From: UBA1479 sp040218445
GTDB lineage: Bacteria > Pseudomonadota > Alphaproteobacteria > Rhodospirillales > Casp-alpha2
Length of the DNA: 64,000 nucleotides
Direction of reading: 5' to 3'
Assembly: GCA_040218445.1 (NCBI GenBank)
Contig: JAVJRK010000009.1
Coordinates: 186,001-250,000 of the forward strand
How positions within the stretch are numbered: position 1 is the stretch's first letter; every line of letters begins with the position of its first letter. A model generated the notes under the pieces. The model was given only the letters and a program-made list of their open reading frames with translations, was not told the DNA's origin and made no database searches. A program made the translations under genes and the position numbers. Below, piece after piece: positions 1 through 6,948 of this stretch.

Positions 1-7
1 AAATTTG

Positions 8-112
8 ATGCGCCGCACGAATGAAGTCCTCGCCGTCGTCCTGATCTTCGCCGTCGCCTTCGCGGTGATGGTCGTGGATACGAGCCCGCTGGAAAAGGTG
101 CTGATGCAATGA
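8..112 (+). CDS. 34-residue membrane peptide of the phage-like element
   Basis: The frame from ATG 8 to TGA 112 encodes a short peptide with one central hydrophobic stretch (about residues 6-22, VLAVVLIFAVAFAVMVV), so it is probably a single-span membrane peptide. Its stop overlaps the next start as ATGA, typical of this tightly packed operon. No stop is seen upstream in this frame within the window, so the true start could lie further left. Function unknown. Confidence 0.45.
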   Translation: MRRTNEVLAVVLIFAVAFAVMVVDTSPLEKVLMQ

Positions 113-1041
113 GGGTCGAAACCACCGGCATTTTCAACGTCAGCGAAGCCGACTATCACGCCGACCCCTGCCCGGCCCCGTCCCTGTCGTCGTCGCTCGC
201 CGCCACGACCCACCAGTCGACGCCACGCCATGCGTGGCTGCAACATCCGCGGCTAAACCCGCAGTTCGCGCCCGAGGAAAACGACACGTTCAGCCTGGGC
301 AAGGCCGCGCATGCGTGGCTGCTGGAAGGCGAGCAGCGGTTCACTGTGTGCGACTTCAAGGACTGGCGCACGAACGACGCCAAGGCGGCCAAACAAGCCG
401 CCCTGGACGCCGGGAAGACGCCACTACTGCCACATCAGCGCGACGCCGTGTTCCGCCTCTGTAGCGCCATCCGCGCCCAACTGCCGCACTTGGAAATCCC
501 CGGCCTGCTCGACATGACGCAGGGTAAGGCGGAACAGACCATCATATGGCGCGAGGGCGACGCATGGTGCCGCGCCCGGCCCGACTGGCTGCGCGACGAT
601 CACAAAATAATCGTGGATCTGAAAATCCACGGCCGCACGGTCAACCCGGAAAACCTCGCCCGCCATATCTACGACATGACCTATGACCTGCGCGGCGCGT
701 TCTATCAGCGGGGCGTGCGTTCGCTCGGCAAGTGCGACAGCCCGGAATTTTTCTGGCTGTTCGCCGAAGACAAGCCACCCCATGCCGTGTCCCTGGTCAC
801 GCTCAAGCCTGCCGGCTGGCAACTGGCCGAGGTCAAGGCCGGTCGCGCCGTCCAGACCTGGGCGTGGTGCATGGAGAACGATCGCTGGCCCGGCTACGGC
901 GGACAGATCGCCTATCTGGAAACGCCGGTCTACGAAGCCATCAAGCACGACGACCGGGAAGCCCTGCACGAGACGCACCCGAACCTGCTGCAGACCATGA
1001 TGGACTGGCAGGCGCCGTTGGAGGGCGTCGGCGATGACTGA
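109..1041 (+). CDS. PD-(D/E)XK nuclease, RecE / DUF3799-like
   Basis: A 310-residue protein that looks like the phage DUF3799/RecE-like exonuclease group, which resects double-stranded DNA ends for phage recombination. The N-terminus (YHADPCPAPSLSSS) and GKAAHAWLLEG (65-75) fit that family. The nuclease core is seen as RPDW (D159) followed by IIVDLKIHG, giving D170-x-K172, and a QxxxY-like helix, AFYQRG, near residue 200. It overlaps its neighbours on both sides and lies two genes before a RecA-like ATPase, the usual setting of a phage end-resection and annealing pair. The family is inferred from motifs; the substrate is not shown. Confidence 0.7.
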   Translation: MRVETTGIFNVSEADYHADPCPAPSLSSSLAATTHQSTPRHAWLQHPRLNPQFAPEENDTFSLGKAAHAWLLEGEQRFTVCDFKDWRTNDAKAAKQAALDAGKTPLLPHQRDAVFRLCSAIRAQLPHLEIPGLLDMTQGKAEQTIIWREGDAWCRARPDWLRDDHKIIVDLKIHGRTVNPENLARHIYDMTYDLRGAFYQRGVRSLGKCDSPEFFWLFAEDKPPHAVSLVTLKPAGWQLAEVKAGRAVQTWAWCMENDRWPGYGGQIAYLETPVYEAIKHDDREALHETHPNLLQTMMDWQAPLEGVGDD

Positions 1042-1234
1042 CTTGTTCCCCGACACCGTGCCCGACGCGCGGATCAAGCCCGCATTGACCGAATTGCGCC
1101 GCGAAATCGCCATGCGCGAACGGCTCTATCCGCAGTGGGTCCAGCAAGGTCGCATGGTGCAGGCCGTCGCCGACCGCCAAATCGCTGCCTTGAAGGGCGC
1201 TCTTGATCTGATTTTGGAGAACGCACAGAAATGA
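1034..1234 (+). CDS. Small phage protein between nuclease and ATPase
   Basis: A 66-residue, mostly helical protein (LRREIAMRERLYPQWV, then a second helix from about residue 40). It overlaps the nuclease gene by 8 bases, and its stop overlaps the ATPase start as ATGA, so the three are translationally coupled. Small proteins of this kind are common in phage recombination modules, but no function can be assigned from sequence. Confidence 0.6.
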   Translation: MTDLFPDTVPDARIKPALTELRREIAMRERLYPQWVQQGRMVQAVADRQIAALKGALDLILENAQK

Positions 1235-2364
1235 CCTTCGAATTCCGCCCCGCCCGGTCCATCGACGCCGTGCGATCGCTGCTGATCGCCCTCGCCGGTT
1301 CGTCCGGCAGCGGCAAGACATTCAGTGCGCTGCGCATCGCAACCGGCCTTGTTGACGGCACCGGTAAGCGCATCCGCTTCATCGACACGGAAGGCGGGCG
1401 CGGCCTGCACTACAAGGATCAGTTCGATTTCGACTACACGGAAATCGCGGCCCCGTTCCGCCCGCAGACCTATCAAGACGCGATCCTGGCGGCCGAAAAT
1501 GACCCGCAAACCGGTGTGATCGTCGTCGACAGCCTGTCCCACGAATGGGAAGGCGAAGGCGGCATCTTGGAATGGGCCGACGAAATTCTTTACTCCAAGG
1601 GCACCTGGGACGACGGCAACCCGAAGATGAAGCCGCCGGCACAGTGGAAAGACCCCAAGCAGGCGCATAAACGCTTCATGGCCCGCATGCTGCAATGCCG
1701 GGCGCACCTGATCTTCTGCCTGCGGGCCGAGGAAAAGATGCTGATGGAAACGCAGACCGACAATCAGGGCCGCAAGAAAACCGTCGTGATCCCGGCCAAG
1801 GACCGGCCCCTGCACGAACGCTGGGCCCCGATCTGCGAAAAGCGCTTCATGTACGAAATGACGGCATCGTTTCTGATGATCGACAAGACCAGCGGGGGCG
1901 AGCCGGGCGTGCCGACACCGCTGAAACTGCAGGAACAGCACAAGGGCGCATTTCCCGACGGCAAGCATATCAGCGAAGCCTCGGGCCGTGCGCTCGCCGA
2001 ATGGGCCGGGGGCGGCCGGGCAACCGCGGCCCCCTCCCAGGCCGCCAGCACCACCGGTGGGCCACCGCAGCCGGACCCTGCGCCCCGGGACAATGCCGCC
2101 GCCCCCGGCCCATCACATGACGAAGACAGTGCCCGGCCGCGCTGGATATTCAGTAATGGACAGCCCCAGTTCTACGACAACGCGGACGCTTGGGAAGATG
2201 CCATCGCCGCGATGATTGGGAAGGCGTCGCCGGAACAGGCGGCCGAGGCCGAAGCCCGCAACAAGGACGTGATGGCGCAGATGGCCGAGGCCCAAGACTG
2301 CTTTGGCGCTGTGGTACGGGTCCGCGACCTGTTCCGCAAGAAAGCCGCGATGGTGACCCCATGA
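1231..2364 (+). CDS. Phage RecA/Sak4-like AAA ATPase
   Basis: A 377-residue P-loop ATPase. Walker A is GSSGSGKT at 23-30, FIDTEGG follows at 50-56, and Walker B is VIVVD at 96-100. This is the layout of phage RecA-fold (Sak4-like or ATP-binding) proteins that work with single-strand annealing. From about residue 245 the protein becomes a low-complexity Pro/Ala-rich linker, ending in a small helical tail (DAWEDAIAAMIGKA). It is translationally coupled to the genes on both sides. A DNA recombination or replication role is inferred from family and from the RecE-like nuclease upstream; strand-annealing activity itself cannot be read from sequence. Confidence 0.75.
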   Translation: MTFEFRPARSIDAVRSLLIALAGSSGSGKTFSALRIATGLVDGTGKRIRFIDTEGGRGLHYKDQFDFDYTEIAAPFRPQTYQDAILAAENDPQTGVIVVDSLSHEWEGEGGILEWADEILYSKGTWDDGNPKMKPPAQWKDPKQAHKRFMARMLQCRAHLIFCLRAEEKMLMETQTDNQGRKKTVVIPAKDRPLHERWAPICEKRFMYEMTASFLMIDKTSGGEPGVPTPLKLQEQHKGAFPDGKHISEASGRALAEWAGGGRATAAPSQAASTTGGPPQPDPAPRDNAAAPGPSHDEDSARPRWIFSNGQPQFYDNADAWEDAIAAMIGKASPEQAAEAEARNKDVMAQMAEAQDCFGAVVRVRDLFRKKAAMVTP

Positions 2365-2792
2365 AAACCCCCACGCACGTAATCTGCCCTGATCTGCCGG
2401 ACCTGCCGAGTTATCTGACGGCGGGGAAGCAATATAGGGTTTTGGGCACGTGGGAAACGCGCAATGGCCTTTCTGGTGCCGACATACTCTGCGATCACGA
2501 CTTCGTTATTTCTGTTCGCACGTTTGGTGGGTGCGGCTTCCTCAACGGCGCCGACTGGATACCCGTCTACGCGGATGAGGAAAGCATGGTGGAGGCGCAG
2601 TCTGTCACCACCTGGGCAGACGTAGGGCCGGGGCTGCTGGAGGCGTTGCGGGAGTGCCGCGAGTACTTCGATCAGCGCGCAGATGCAGACCAGCCTTCGG
2701 GGCTGCAACCCATCCCGAATGAGGAAGCAACAATCTTGGTCGGCATTGATGCCGCCATCGCATCCGCAGAGAAGGTGGAGAGCCATGAGTGA
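2361..2792 (+). CDS. Phage hypothetical protein
   Basis: A 143-residue soluble protein beginning MKTPTHVICPDLPDLPSY. ATG 2361 overlaps the ATPase stop (ATGA), which decides the start over longer upstream frames. The middle has a compact beta-rich pattern (KQYRVLGTWETRNG, FVISVRTFGG, DWIPVYADEE), and the C-terminus is a helix ending shortly after the next gene's start. No recognised domain. Confidence 0.6.
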   Translation: MKTPTHVICPDLPDLPSYLTAGKQYRVLGTWETRNGLSGADILCDHDFVISVRTFGGCGFLNGADWIPVYADEESMVEAQSVTTWADVGPGLLEALRECREYFDQRADADQPSGLQPIPNEEATILVGIDAAIASAEKVESHE

Positions 2793-2979
2793 CGGAAAGA
2801 AAGACGGTGGGCCTGCGTTTCCCATCAGCACCATCGACGGATTTACCAACCAGGGCATGACCCTCCGCCAGTGGTACGCGGGGCAGGCGTTGGTGGGGCT
2901 GCTTGCGAACACAACATACGACCTCTCCATAGAAAGCAATGTTGAGTCCGTCTTCGAATACGCCGACGCGACGCCGTGA
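2785..2979 (+). CDS. Small conserved phage protein (GGPAFP / GMTLRQW type)
   Basis: A 64-residue protein. The N-terminus DGGPAFPISTIDG followed by GMTLRQWYAGQALVG matches a very common small phage/prophage protein with the pattern GGPAFP...GMTLRDYFA. It starts inside the end of the previous gene and its stop overlaps the next start. Function unknown in the family. Confidence 0.65.
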   Translation: MSDGKKDGGPAFPISTIDGFTNQGMTLRQWYAGQALVGLLANTTYDLSIESNVESVFEYADATP

Positions 2980-3269
2980 CGACGCTTGAGGGTGATCTAC
3001 AGGACGCGTGGGCAATGGTCACATGGACCAGTAACGCGGCGGTTGATGCGTTGCTCGCCGGTGTGCCGGTGTTCTGTACGGGTGATTGTGCCGCGTCCGT
3101 CATGGGCCGGTCGGATCCAATTAACATCGAATATCCGTACTACCCGGACAACCGTTACGAATGGGCCGCGACACTCGCGGCGAACCAATGGACCCTGGAC
3201 GAGATCGCGTCGGGGATGATGTGGGCGGCGTTGGAAATGTCCGTATCTGGAACGGGAGAAACGAAATGA
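2976..3269 (+). CDS. Possible truncated glycosyltransferase-fold phage protein
   Basis: A 97-residue protein starting at GTG 2976, which overlaps the preceding stop (GTGA). The segment SNAAVDALLAGVPVF resembles the nucleotide-sugar-binding half of GT-B glycosyltransferases. The tail YEWAATLAANQWTLDEI resembles the C-terminus of larger phage proteins as I remember them. The N-terminal half of such proteins is absent, so this may be a remnant or a minimised version. Its last codons form part of a repeated start cassette (3240-3259). Confidence 0.5.
   Translation: MTTLEGDLQDAWAMVTWTSNAAVDALLAGVPVFCTGDCAASVMGRSDPINIEYPYYPDNRYEWAATLAANQWTLDEIASGMMWAALEMSVSGTGETK
3240..3259 (+). repeat. Translation-start cassette, type B, copy 1
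   Basis: The 20-base sequence TCCGTATCTGG-AACGGGAGA contains a strong SD (GGGAGA) and sits 6 bases before ATG 3266. The same 20 bases recur at 4579-4598. Confidence 0.75.
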
Positions 3270-3496
3270 GCGGCTTCGCTGGTATCGGCCACAACCGACC
3301 GCCGAAGGATGCTCCCGAGCGGGTCAAGGATTGCTACTGCTACACCTGCGACAAGGACATCCATCATATGGGGATTATGAGCCACCGTGCGGCGCATCGG
3401 CGGCGTGGTGAAGACTGTAAGATCATGTTCAGTACCGGGCGCGTCGTCAGCTACAGCTTCGCCCCGTCCCCAATCGGTACGGGAGAACAGCCGTGA
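3266..3496 (+). CDS. Small zinc-finger-like phage protein (GIGHNRPP)
   Basis: A 76-residue protein beginning MSGFAGIGHNRPP, an N-terminal signature seen in many alphaproteobacterial phage proteins. A Cys/His cluster follows (CYCYTC, then HH, SH and a later C), suggesting a metal-binding finger. ATG 3266 follows a type B cassette and overlaps the preceding stop. The C-terminus (APSPIGTGEQP) is encoded by the next cassette. Function unknown. Confidence 0.65.
   Translation: MSGFAGIGHNRPPKDAPERVKDCYCYTCDKDIHHMGIMSHRAAHRRRGEDCKIMFSTGRVVSYSFAPSPIGTGEQP
3467..3486 (+). repeat. Translation-start cassette, type A2, copy 1
   Basis: TCCCCAATCGG followed by TACGGGAGA, 6 bases before GTG 3493. The same sequence recurs at 5518-5537 with the same spacing. 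Confidence 0.75.
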
Positions 3497-3894
3497 AGGC
3501 CGGAAACTGCATTCACAGGTCCGTAGACCACGCCGACCCACTGAAACAGGTCTGCGCCAAGGGCCACAACATCCGCGCGATGGTCGGAGGGTCGGACTTC
3601 GGGTGGGCGACACGAATGCCTTGCCATGAATTACAGCCGCGTGAAGGCGTTAAGTGCGAGTGCCCGGACTTCACGGAGCCGACACCAGAGCAGATCGCAG
3701 AGCGTGAGCGTGAAATGGCCATGATTTTTGCCGCCGCAATCGCGGCGCGCGCGCTGATCGAGGGCGACGGGAAAGATTATGGGGACGTCGAATGCCCCAA
3801 GTGCCAGGGCGTCATTGACTACACAAAATCAAGCGTAAACGGCCATGTCTGCGCCCGGTGCCGGACGCCAGATTGCCTGTTTTTCATGGAGTAA
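3493..3894 (+). CDS. Cys-rich zinc-ribbon phage protein
   Basis: A 133-residue protein starting at GTG 3493, chosen because a type A2 cassette with GGGAGA precedes it and the codon overlaps the previous stop. The C-terminal quarter holds a zinc ribbon: CPKC, a 16-residue spacer containing GHV, then CARC, with another C in RTPDC. An N-terminal set of cysteines (CIHRS, VCAKGH, PCHE, CECPD) may bind a second metal. A helix lies between (EQIAEREREMAM). Probably a nucleic-acid or protein-binding adaptor; no specific function is supported. Confidence 0.65.
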   Translation: MKAGNCIHRSVDHADPLKQVCAKGHNIRAMVGGSDFGWATRMPCHELQPREGVKCECPDFTEPTPEQIAEREREMAMIFAAAIAARALIEGDGKDYGDVECPKCQGVIDYTKSSVNGHVCARCRTPDCLFFME

Positions 3895-3902
3895 TGCAGA
3901 TG

Positions 3903-3923
3903 TCCCCGAACGACACGAAAGGA
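3903..3923 (+). repeat. Translation-start cassette, type A1, copy 1
   Basis: TCCCCGAACGACACG followed by AAAGGA, exactly 7 bases before ATG 3931. Near-identical copies occur at 4123, 5225 and 5697, all with the same 7-base spacing. Confidence 0.8.
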
Positions 3924-3930
3924 AAAGCCG

Positions 3931-4164
3931 ATGATTAGGGTTTGCAGAGATTGTCATTGGTGGCGCCAGTCGCCCGACGAACCAAAGCTTGGCGAGTGCC
4001 AGTGGACGCCGCCGCCGATGCTTCTTTCCTTCATGAACACGGTTGCACCAACCGACGACGTTGACCGTATCTGCATTACGCAAGCGGTCGAAGAATGCAG
4101 CGAATTCCTGGCGGCAGAAACATCCCCAATCGACACGAAAGGAACCGACCATGCGAAGCGATGA
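3931..4164 (+). CDS. Small Cys-containing phage protein
   Basis: A 77-residue protein (MIRVCRDCHWWRQS...) with CRDC near the N-terminus and further Cys residues (GEC, RIC, EEC) that could complete a metal site. The start is fixed by the type A1 cassette. The C-terminal residues TSPIDTKG are translated from the following cassette, so this gene overlaps the next by 14 bases. Function unknown. Confidence 0.6.
   Translation: MIRVCRDCHWWRQSPDEPKLGECQWTPPPMLLSFMNTVAPTDDVDRICITQAVEECSEFLAAETSPIDTKGTDHAKR
4123..4143 (+). repeat. Translation-start cassette, type A1, copy 2
   Basis: TCCCCAATCGACACG followed by AAAGGA, 7 bases before ATG 4151. It lies inside the coding end of the previous gene. Confidence 0.8.
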
Positions 4165-4414
4165 CATCAACGGCCATATCAATCGCACCGGGTCATGGGT
4201 GAAGGTCGAGACAGTAAGCCTCACGCTATCTCACGACGATGCCTGGGCACTAGTCAACGTCATCAGCCGCCGAGCCTTGGATAAGCGCCGCCCGGCCCTC
4301 GGGTTGGAAGAAGACCAATACGAAGCCCTGGCGCGGATTGGCCATGCTCTCGCGAAGTTTATCGACCACCCGGCTAGAGACGAAGAACCGTCCGTTAGCG
4401 GGGGAGAGAAATGA
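4151..4414 (+). CDS. Small phage hypothetical protein
   Basis: An 87-residue protein (MRSDDINGHINRTG...). It has a short beta-rich start (VKVETVSLTLSHDD) followed by two helices (DAWALVNVISRRALDK and QYEALARIGHALAKFI). The start follows cassette A1 copy 2; the stop overlaps the next ATG. No known domain. Confidence 0.6.
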   Translation: MRSDDINGHINRTGSWVKVETVSLTLSHDDAWALVNVISRRALDKRRPALGLEEDQYEALARIGHALAKFIDHPARDEEPSVSGGEK

Positions 4415-4530
4415 TGAATGTACCTGTCTGGGCCGTCATCAACTACGCCAGAGAAGAAATCCCCGGCACAGTTCTTGAGGGCTACATCAACGATATGGCC
4501 GAGGAAATGCGACGAAGGCCCTCGTGGTGA
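4411..4530 (+). CDS. 39-residue phage peptide
   Basis: ATG 4411 (a second ATG follows directly) to TGA 4530 encodes MMNVPVWAVINYAREEIPG and a short helix ending RRRPSW. It is preceded by GGGGGAGAG (4400-4408) and coupled to the previous gene by ATGA. The combination of SD, coupling and composition supports translation; function unknown. Confidence 0.5.
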   Translation: MMNVPVWAVINYAREEIPGTVLEGYINDMAEEMRRRPSW

Positions 4531-4578
4531 AGGTTGGCAATCCGACGAACTTGCTGCGGCTACTTCGAGATCAATTCG

Positions 4579-4598
4579 TCCGTATCTGGAACGGGAGA
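4579..4598 (+). repeat. Translation-start cassette, type B, copy 2
   Basis: Identical over 20 bases to the copy at 3240-3259. It lies 9 bases before ATG 4608 and is the best argument for that start. Confidence 0.75.
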
Positions 4599-4607
4599 GC
4601 CAAAGCC

Positions 4608-4853
4608 ATGAGCAAGGTGAGGCAGCTAAAGGCCTTGGACCTAAATTTTGAACGGGACGCGGACTTGATGCGGTGCCGTCACTGTAGCCGGGCGCTGCAT
4701 ATCAACCTGGACGGCGAACATCTGCGCCACAAGGACGGATGCCCGAACACCGAACTGGAACCGTGGCTGGCGCTGCGAAAAATCCTGGTGACGCCGGACC
4801 CGTTTATTGAACGGCCCGACCCGTCCGATAACGAACGAGAGGAAAAGCAATGA
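4608..4853 (+). CDS. Small zinc-finger phage protein
   Basis: An 81-residue protein (MSKVRQLKALDLNFERD...) with CRHC, HIN, EHLRHKDGC: a plausible Cys2-His-Cys zinc finger at about residues 22-45. ATG 4608 is chosen because a type B cassette precedes it. An alternative GTG at 4527, overlapping the previous stop, would add 27 residues. The stop overlaps the next start. Confidence 0.6.
   Translation: MSKVRQLKALDLNFERDADLMRCRHCSRALHINLDGEHLRHKDGCPNTELEPWLALRKILVTPDPFIERPDPSDNEREEKQ
4824..4843 (+). repeat. Diverged translation-start cassette
   Basis: TCCGATAACGAACG followed by AGAGGA, 6 bases before ATG 4850. It resembles the type A1 cassettes but has diverged. Confidence 0.5.
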
Positions 4854-5269
4854 GCGACGGCAAGCAGATTGTCGGCAACAAGACTTTTTCAGACGGACGT
4901 GGTGGCTTCCGGCACGAACCCCTGACACGCGATGAAGCCGACACCATTTGGACAAAGGCCAAGGCGCTGTATGACAAGCGAGCGGCTGATATGCCTACAG
5001 AGAGGGACGCGCTAAACGCGCTCTCCCAGGCGTATAAACGGCTCACTGAATTGGGCTGGAAAAACGCTATCTACTGCCCAAAAGACGGCTCCATTTTCAA
5101 GGTCATCGAAGCCGGCAGCAGTGGCATTCACGATTGCAGCTATTGGGGCGAGTGGCCCACCGGGTCGTGGATGATCCACGCGGAGGGAGATCTATGCCCG
5201 TCGCATCCGATCCTGTTTAAGCCGTCCCCGAACGACACGAAAGGAAAGACAGATGCACGTCAGTATTGA
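4850..5269 (+). CDS. Phage hypothetical protein
   Basis: A 139-residue protein. An N-terminal helical region (LTRDEADTIWTKAKALYDK, LSQAYKRLTELGW) is followed by a compact domain with CPKDGSIFKVIEAGSSG and GEWPTGSWMIHAEGD, reminiscent of small phage proteins with a WxG-type turn. The C-terminal KPSPNDTKG is encoded by the next cassette. Translationally coupled upstream by ATGA. Function unknown. Confidence 0.6.
   Translation: MSDGKQIVGNKTFSDGRGGFRHEPLTRDEADTIWTKAKALYDKRAADMPTERDALNALSQAYKRLTELGWKNAIYCPKDGSIFKVIEAGSSGIHDCSYWGEWPTGSWMIHAEGDLCPSHPILFKPSPNDTKGKTDARQY
5225..5245 (+). repeat. Translation-start cassette, type A1, copy 3
   Basis: TCCCCGAACGACACG followed by AAAGGA, identical to copy 1 (3903-3923), 7 bases before ATG 5253 and wholly inside the preceding coding sequence. 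Confidence 0.8.
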
Positions 5270-5513
5270 TGAGTGTGAAGCCGCCGGTCTTGACCCGGAC
5301 GTTGTTGAGCGCATCGCCAAACGATTGAGTAAAGCCGCGTTAGAAGCGGACGAGCTTGGGCTGACGATCTTTGGTGGCACAGGCGACGGCTCCCTACGCT
5401 TTCGTGAGCGTGGCTCCGACCATTGTCTAATAGTAGCAAGCCTGAACGGCACCTTCGATGGTGGCGACGGCGGTACCGCGCCAGATGAAAACGGTCTGCT
5501 CCGTGGAGAATGA
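5253..5513 (+). CDS. Small phage hypothetical protein
   Basis: An 86-residue acidic protein (MHVSIDECEAAGLDPDVVER). A helix (IAKRLSKAALEADELGL) precedes a beta segment (TIFGGTGDGSLRFRERG). It overlaps the previous gene by 17 bases and starts behind a type A1 cassette. No known domain. Confidence 0.6.
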   Translation: MHVSIDECEAAGLDPDVVERIAKRLSKAALEADELGLTIFGGTGDGSLRFRERGSDHCLIVASLNGTFDGGDGGTAPDENGLLRGE

Positions 5514-5517
5514 AATG

Positions 5518-5537
5518 TCCCCAATCGGTACGGGAGA
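5518..5537 (+). repeat. Translation-start cassette, type A2, copy 2
   Basis: Same 20 bases as 3467-3486, 6 bases before ATG 5544. Unlike most copies it lies between genes rather than inside the upstream one. Confidence 0.75.
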
Positions 5538-5543
5538 AAAACC

Positions 5544-5732
5544 ATGATGTACGAAGTCTATGTCGTGGACGTTCACGGCGACTGGCACCATCACGACACC
5601 AACATTGAGGCATCAACGCCGAACGCCGCCCTTCGTAAGCTGCTTGATTGGTGCGACGAAAACAACGTCATGCCGGAAAGCATGGAAGCAAAAACATCCC
5701 CAAACGACACGAAAGGAGCCGACGATGCCTGA
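5544..5732 (+). CDS. Small phage hypothetical protein
   Basis: A 62-residue protein (MMYEVYVVDVHGDWHHHDTN...) with a short beta start and a helix (NAALRKLLDWCDENN). It resembles small phage proteins that present one alpha/beta unit. The C-terminal residues TSPNDTKGADDA are encoded by the following cassette. Confidence 0.55.
   Translation: MMYEVYVVDVHGDWHHHDTNIEASTPNAALRKLLDWCDENNVMPESMEAKTSPNDTKGADDA
5697..5717 (+). repeat. Translation-start cassette, type A1, copy 4
   Basis: TCCCCAAACGACACG followed by AAAGGA, 7 bases before ATG 5725; the last clear copy in the element. Confidence 0.8.
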
Positions 5733-5952
5733 TATTTCCATGTGCAATGGCAAGGACTGCCCAAGCCGGTTTCAATGCTATCGATTCACCGCCGAGCCCA
5801 CGCCGGGTTGGCAGGCTTACGCCGACTTTAATGTGGACCGGAGGGGCGACAAATGCGCCAGTTTTTGGCCGAACGGCAAGACACCCCCGTCTGCCGACAC
5901 GGAAATGCCTGACCACAAGGTACGGGAAACGGGCGAGACGACAGACCGCTAA
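5725..5952 (+). CDS. Small Cys-rich phage protein (CNGKDCP type)
   Basis: A 75-residue protein starting MPDISMCNGKDCPSRFQCYR. The pattern CxGKDCPxxxxCYR with a later KCASFW is a recurrent small phage protein, likely metal-binding through four Cys residues. The start is set by cassette A1 copy 4. Confidence 0.65.
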   Translation: MPDISMCNGKDCPSRFQCYRFTAEPTPGWQAYADFNVDRRGDKCASFWPNGKTPPSADTEMPDHKVRETGETTDR

Positions 5953-6064
5953 ATTTCAACTGGGGTCCAGAAAGGCCGGTTTTCCTTATGTCTGACGGTC
6001 TCTGCAAACACCCTTATTAGCACACGAAGGTCTGGATAGTGTGTCACCAAAAAGGAGAATGACT

Positions 6065-6313
6065 ATGCCAAAAACTGATTATCTGACCAAGCCTTACGGT
6101 GAGCGCCCGATGGACCCGGTAGCCCGTGATGCGTTTGACTTTCTGATGGAACATGGTGCCGAAAGCGGTGCCGGTGCCGTTATCCAATTGGCAGACTTTA
6201 TCCGCAAGCCCAGGTGCCTCGAATGCGGCGAGTCGATCTGCTGCTACGAATGCGCGGCACAGGGCGGCCCTGGTGCCGATCTACTTCCGCAACCAGAAGA
6301 TATGCAGAACTGA
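6065..6313 (+). CDS. Small phage protein with CxxC tail
   Basis: An 82-residue protein (MPKTDYLTKPYGERPMDPV...). The C-terminal part holds CLECGESICCYEC, a probable zinc site. Of three in-frame starts (GTG 6041, ATG 6059, ATG 6065), 6065 is best placed behind AAGGAG (6052-6057). The 110-base gap in front contains no gene and may hold a promoter. Confidence 0.55.
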   Translation: MPKTDYLTKPYGERPMDPVARDAFDFLMEHGAESGAGAVIQLADFIRKPRCLECGESICCYECAAQGGPGADLLPQPEDMQN

Positions 6314-6377
6314 GAACAGCAGACCAGCTTATTCCAGGCCGGGATCACAGGTAACAGAGACGAGCGAGGTAAGGACG

Positions 6378-6605
6378 ATGGACTACGGAAAAGCCAAAGA
6401 CAGGTACTTAAACGACGCCACGTTTCGGGCGCTCGTGGACACCATGGCGGCGGGGATCGACCATCTTCAATTTTCACCGGGAGAACTTCGTGAGGCGGCA
6501 GTGTTTGCTGAGATCGTCCATAGCGAACGAAACCCCGTGCCCCCGATCAAAGTCGGGAGCGTTCAGTCATGGGAAGCCGCCCATGGTAATCGTCACGATT
6601 CCTAA
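6378..6605 (+). CDS. Small phage hypothetical protein
   Basis: A 75-residue helical protein (MDYGKAKDRYLNDATFRALV...) with a weak SD (AAGGAC) 5 bases before ATG 6378. The sequence SPGELREAAVFAEIVHSE suggests a small helical bundle. No known domain. Confidence 0.5.
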   Translation: MDYGKAKDRYLNDATFRALVDTMAAGIDHLQFSPGELREAAVFAEIVHSERNPVPPIKVGSVQSWEAAHGNRHDS

Positions 6606-6747
6606 CGAGCGATTTCCACTGGCCCCCTGCCGACGCTTTTCTGTCCGCCGCCAAACGAGCAAAATAAAACCTGAGTATAGAAAATAATTCTTTGTCTGAG
6701 TACTGAGGTTGATACCATCCGTCATCAACCTTTTATTGGAGGAAGTC

Positions 6748-6924
6748 ATGACCATCAAAATCAACGACCGTGAAGCACGCGAAATAGCTGGTGACATCAA
6801 TGTCGTACAGGAACTTCTAACTTACAAAATGCGCAAGGGACGTCCCGGCCAGCGGGAATACGAAGCGCTCCTGGACGCCAATTTGCGGCTCAACCGCGCG
6901 AAGGACGCGCTGGCCCTGACGTAA
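6748..6924 (+). CDS. Small phage hypothetical protein
   Basis: A 58-residue helical, charged protein (MTIKINDREAREIAGDI...). ATG 6748 follows GGAGGA (6738-6743). The 140-base gap in front (6606-6747) is AT-rich by local standards and may contain an internal promoter. Confidence 0.5.
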   Translation: MTIKINDREAREIAGDINVVQELLTYKMRKGRPGQREYEALLDANLRLNRAKDALALT

Positions 6925-6948
6925 CACAATCGAGCGGAGATAGAGCAG

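Noticed and set aside
3240..5717. CRISPR-like array made of the repeated 20-21-base units
   Set aside because: The spacing is irregular and the intervals are genes; each unit ends in a ribosome binding site with fixed distance to a start codon, which no CRISPR array shows.
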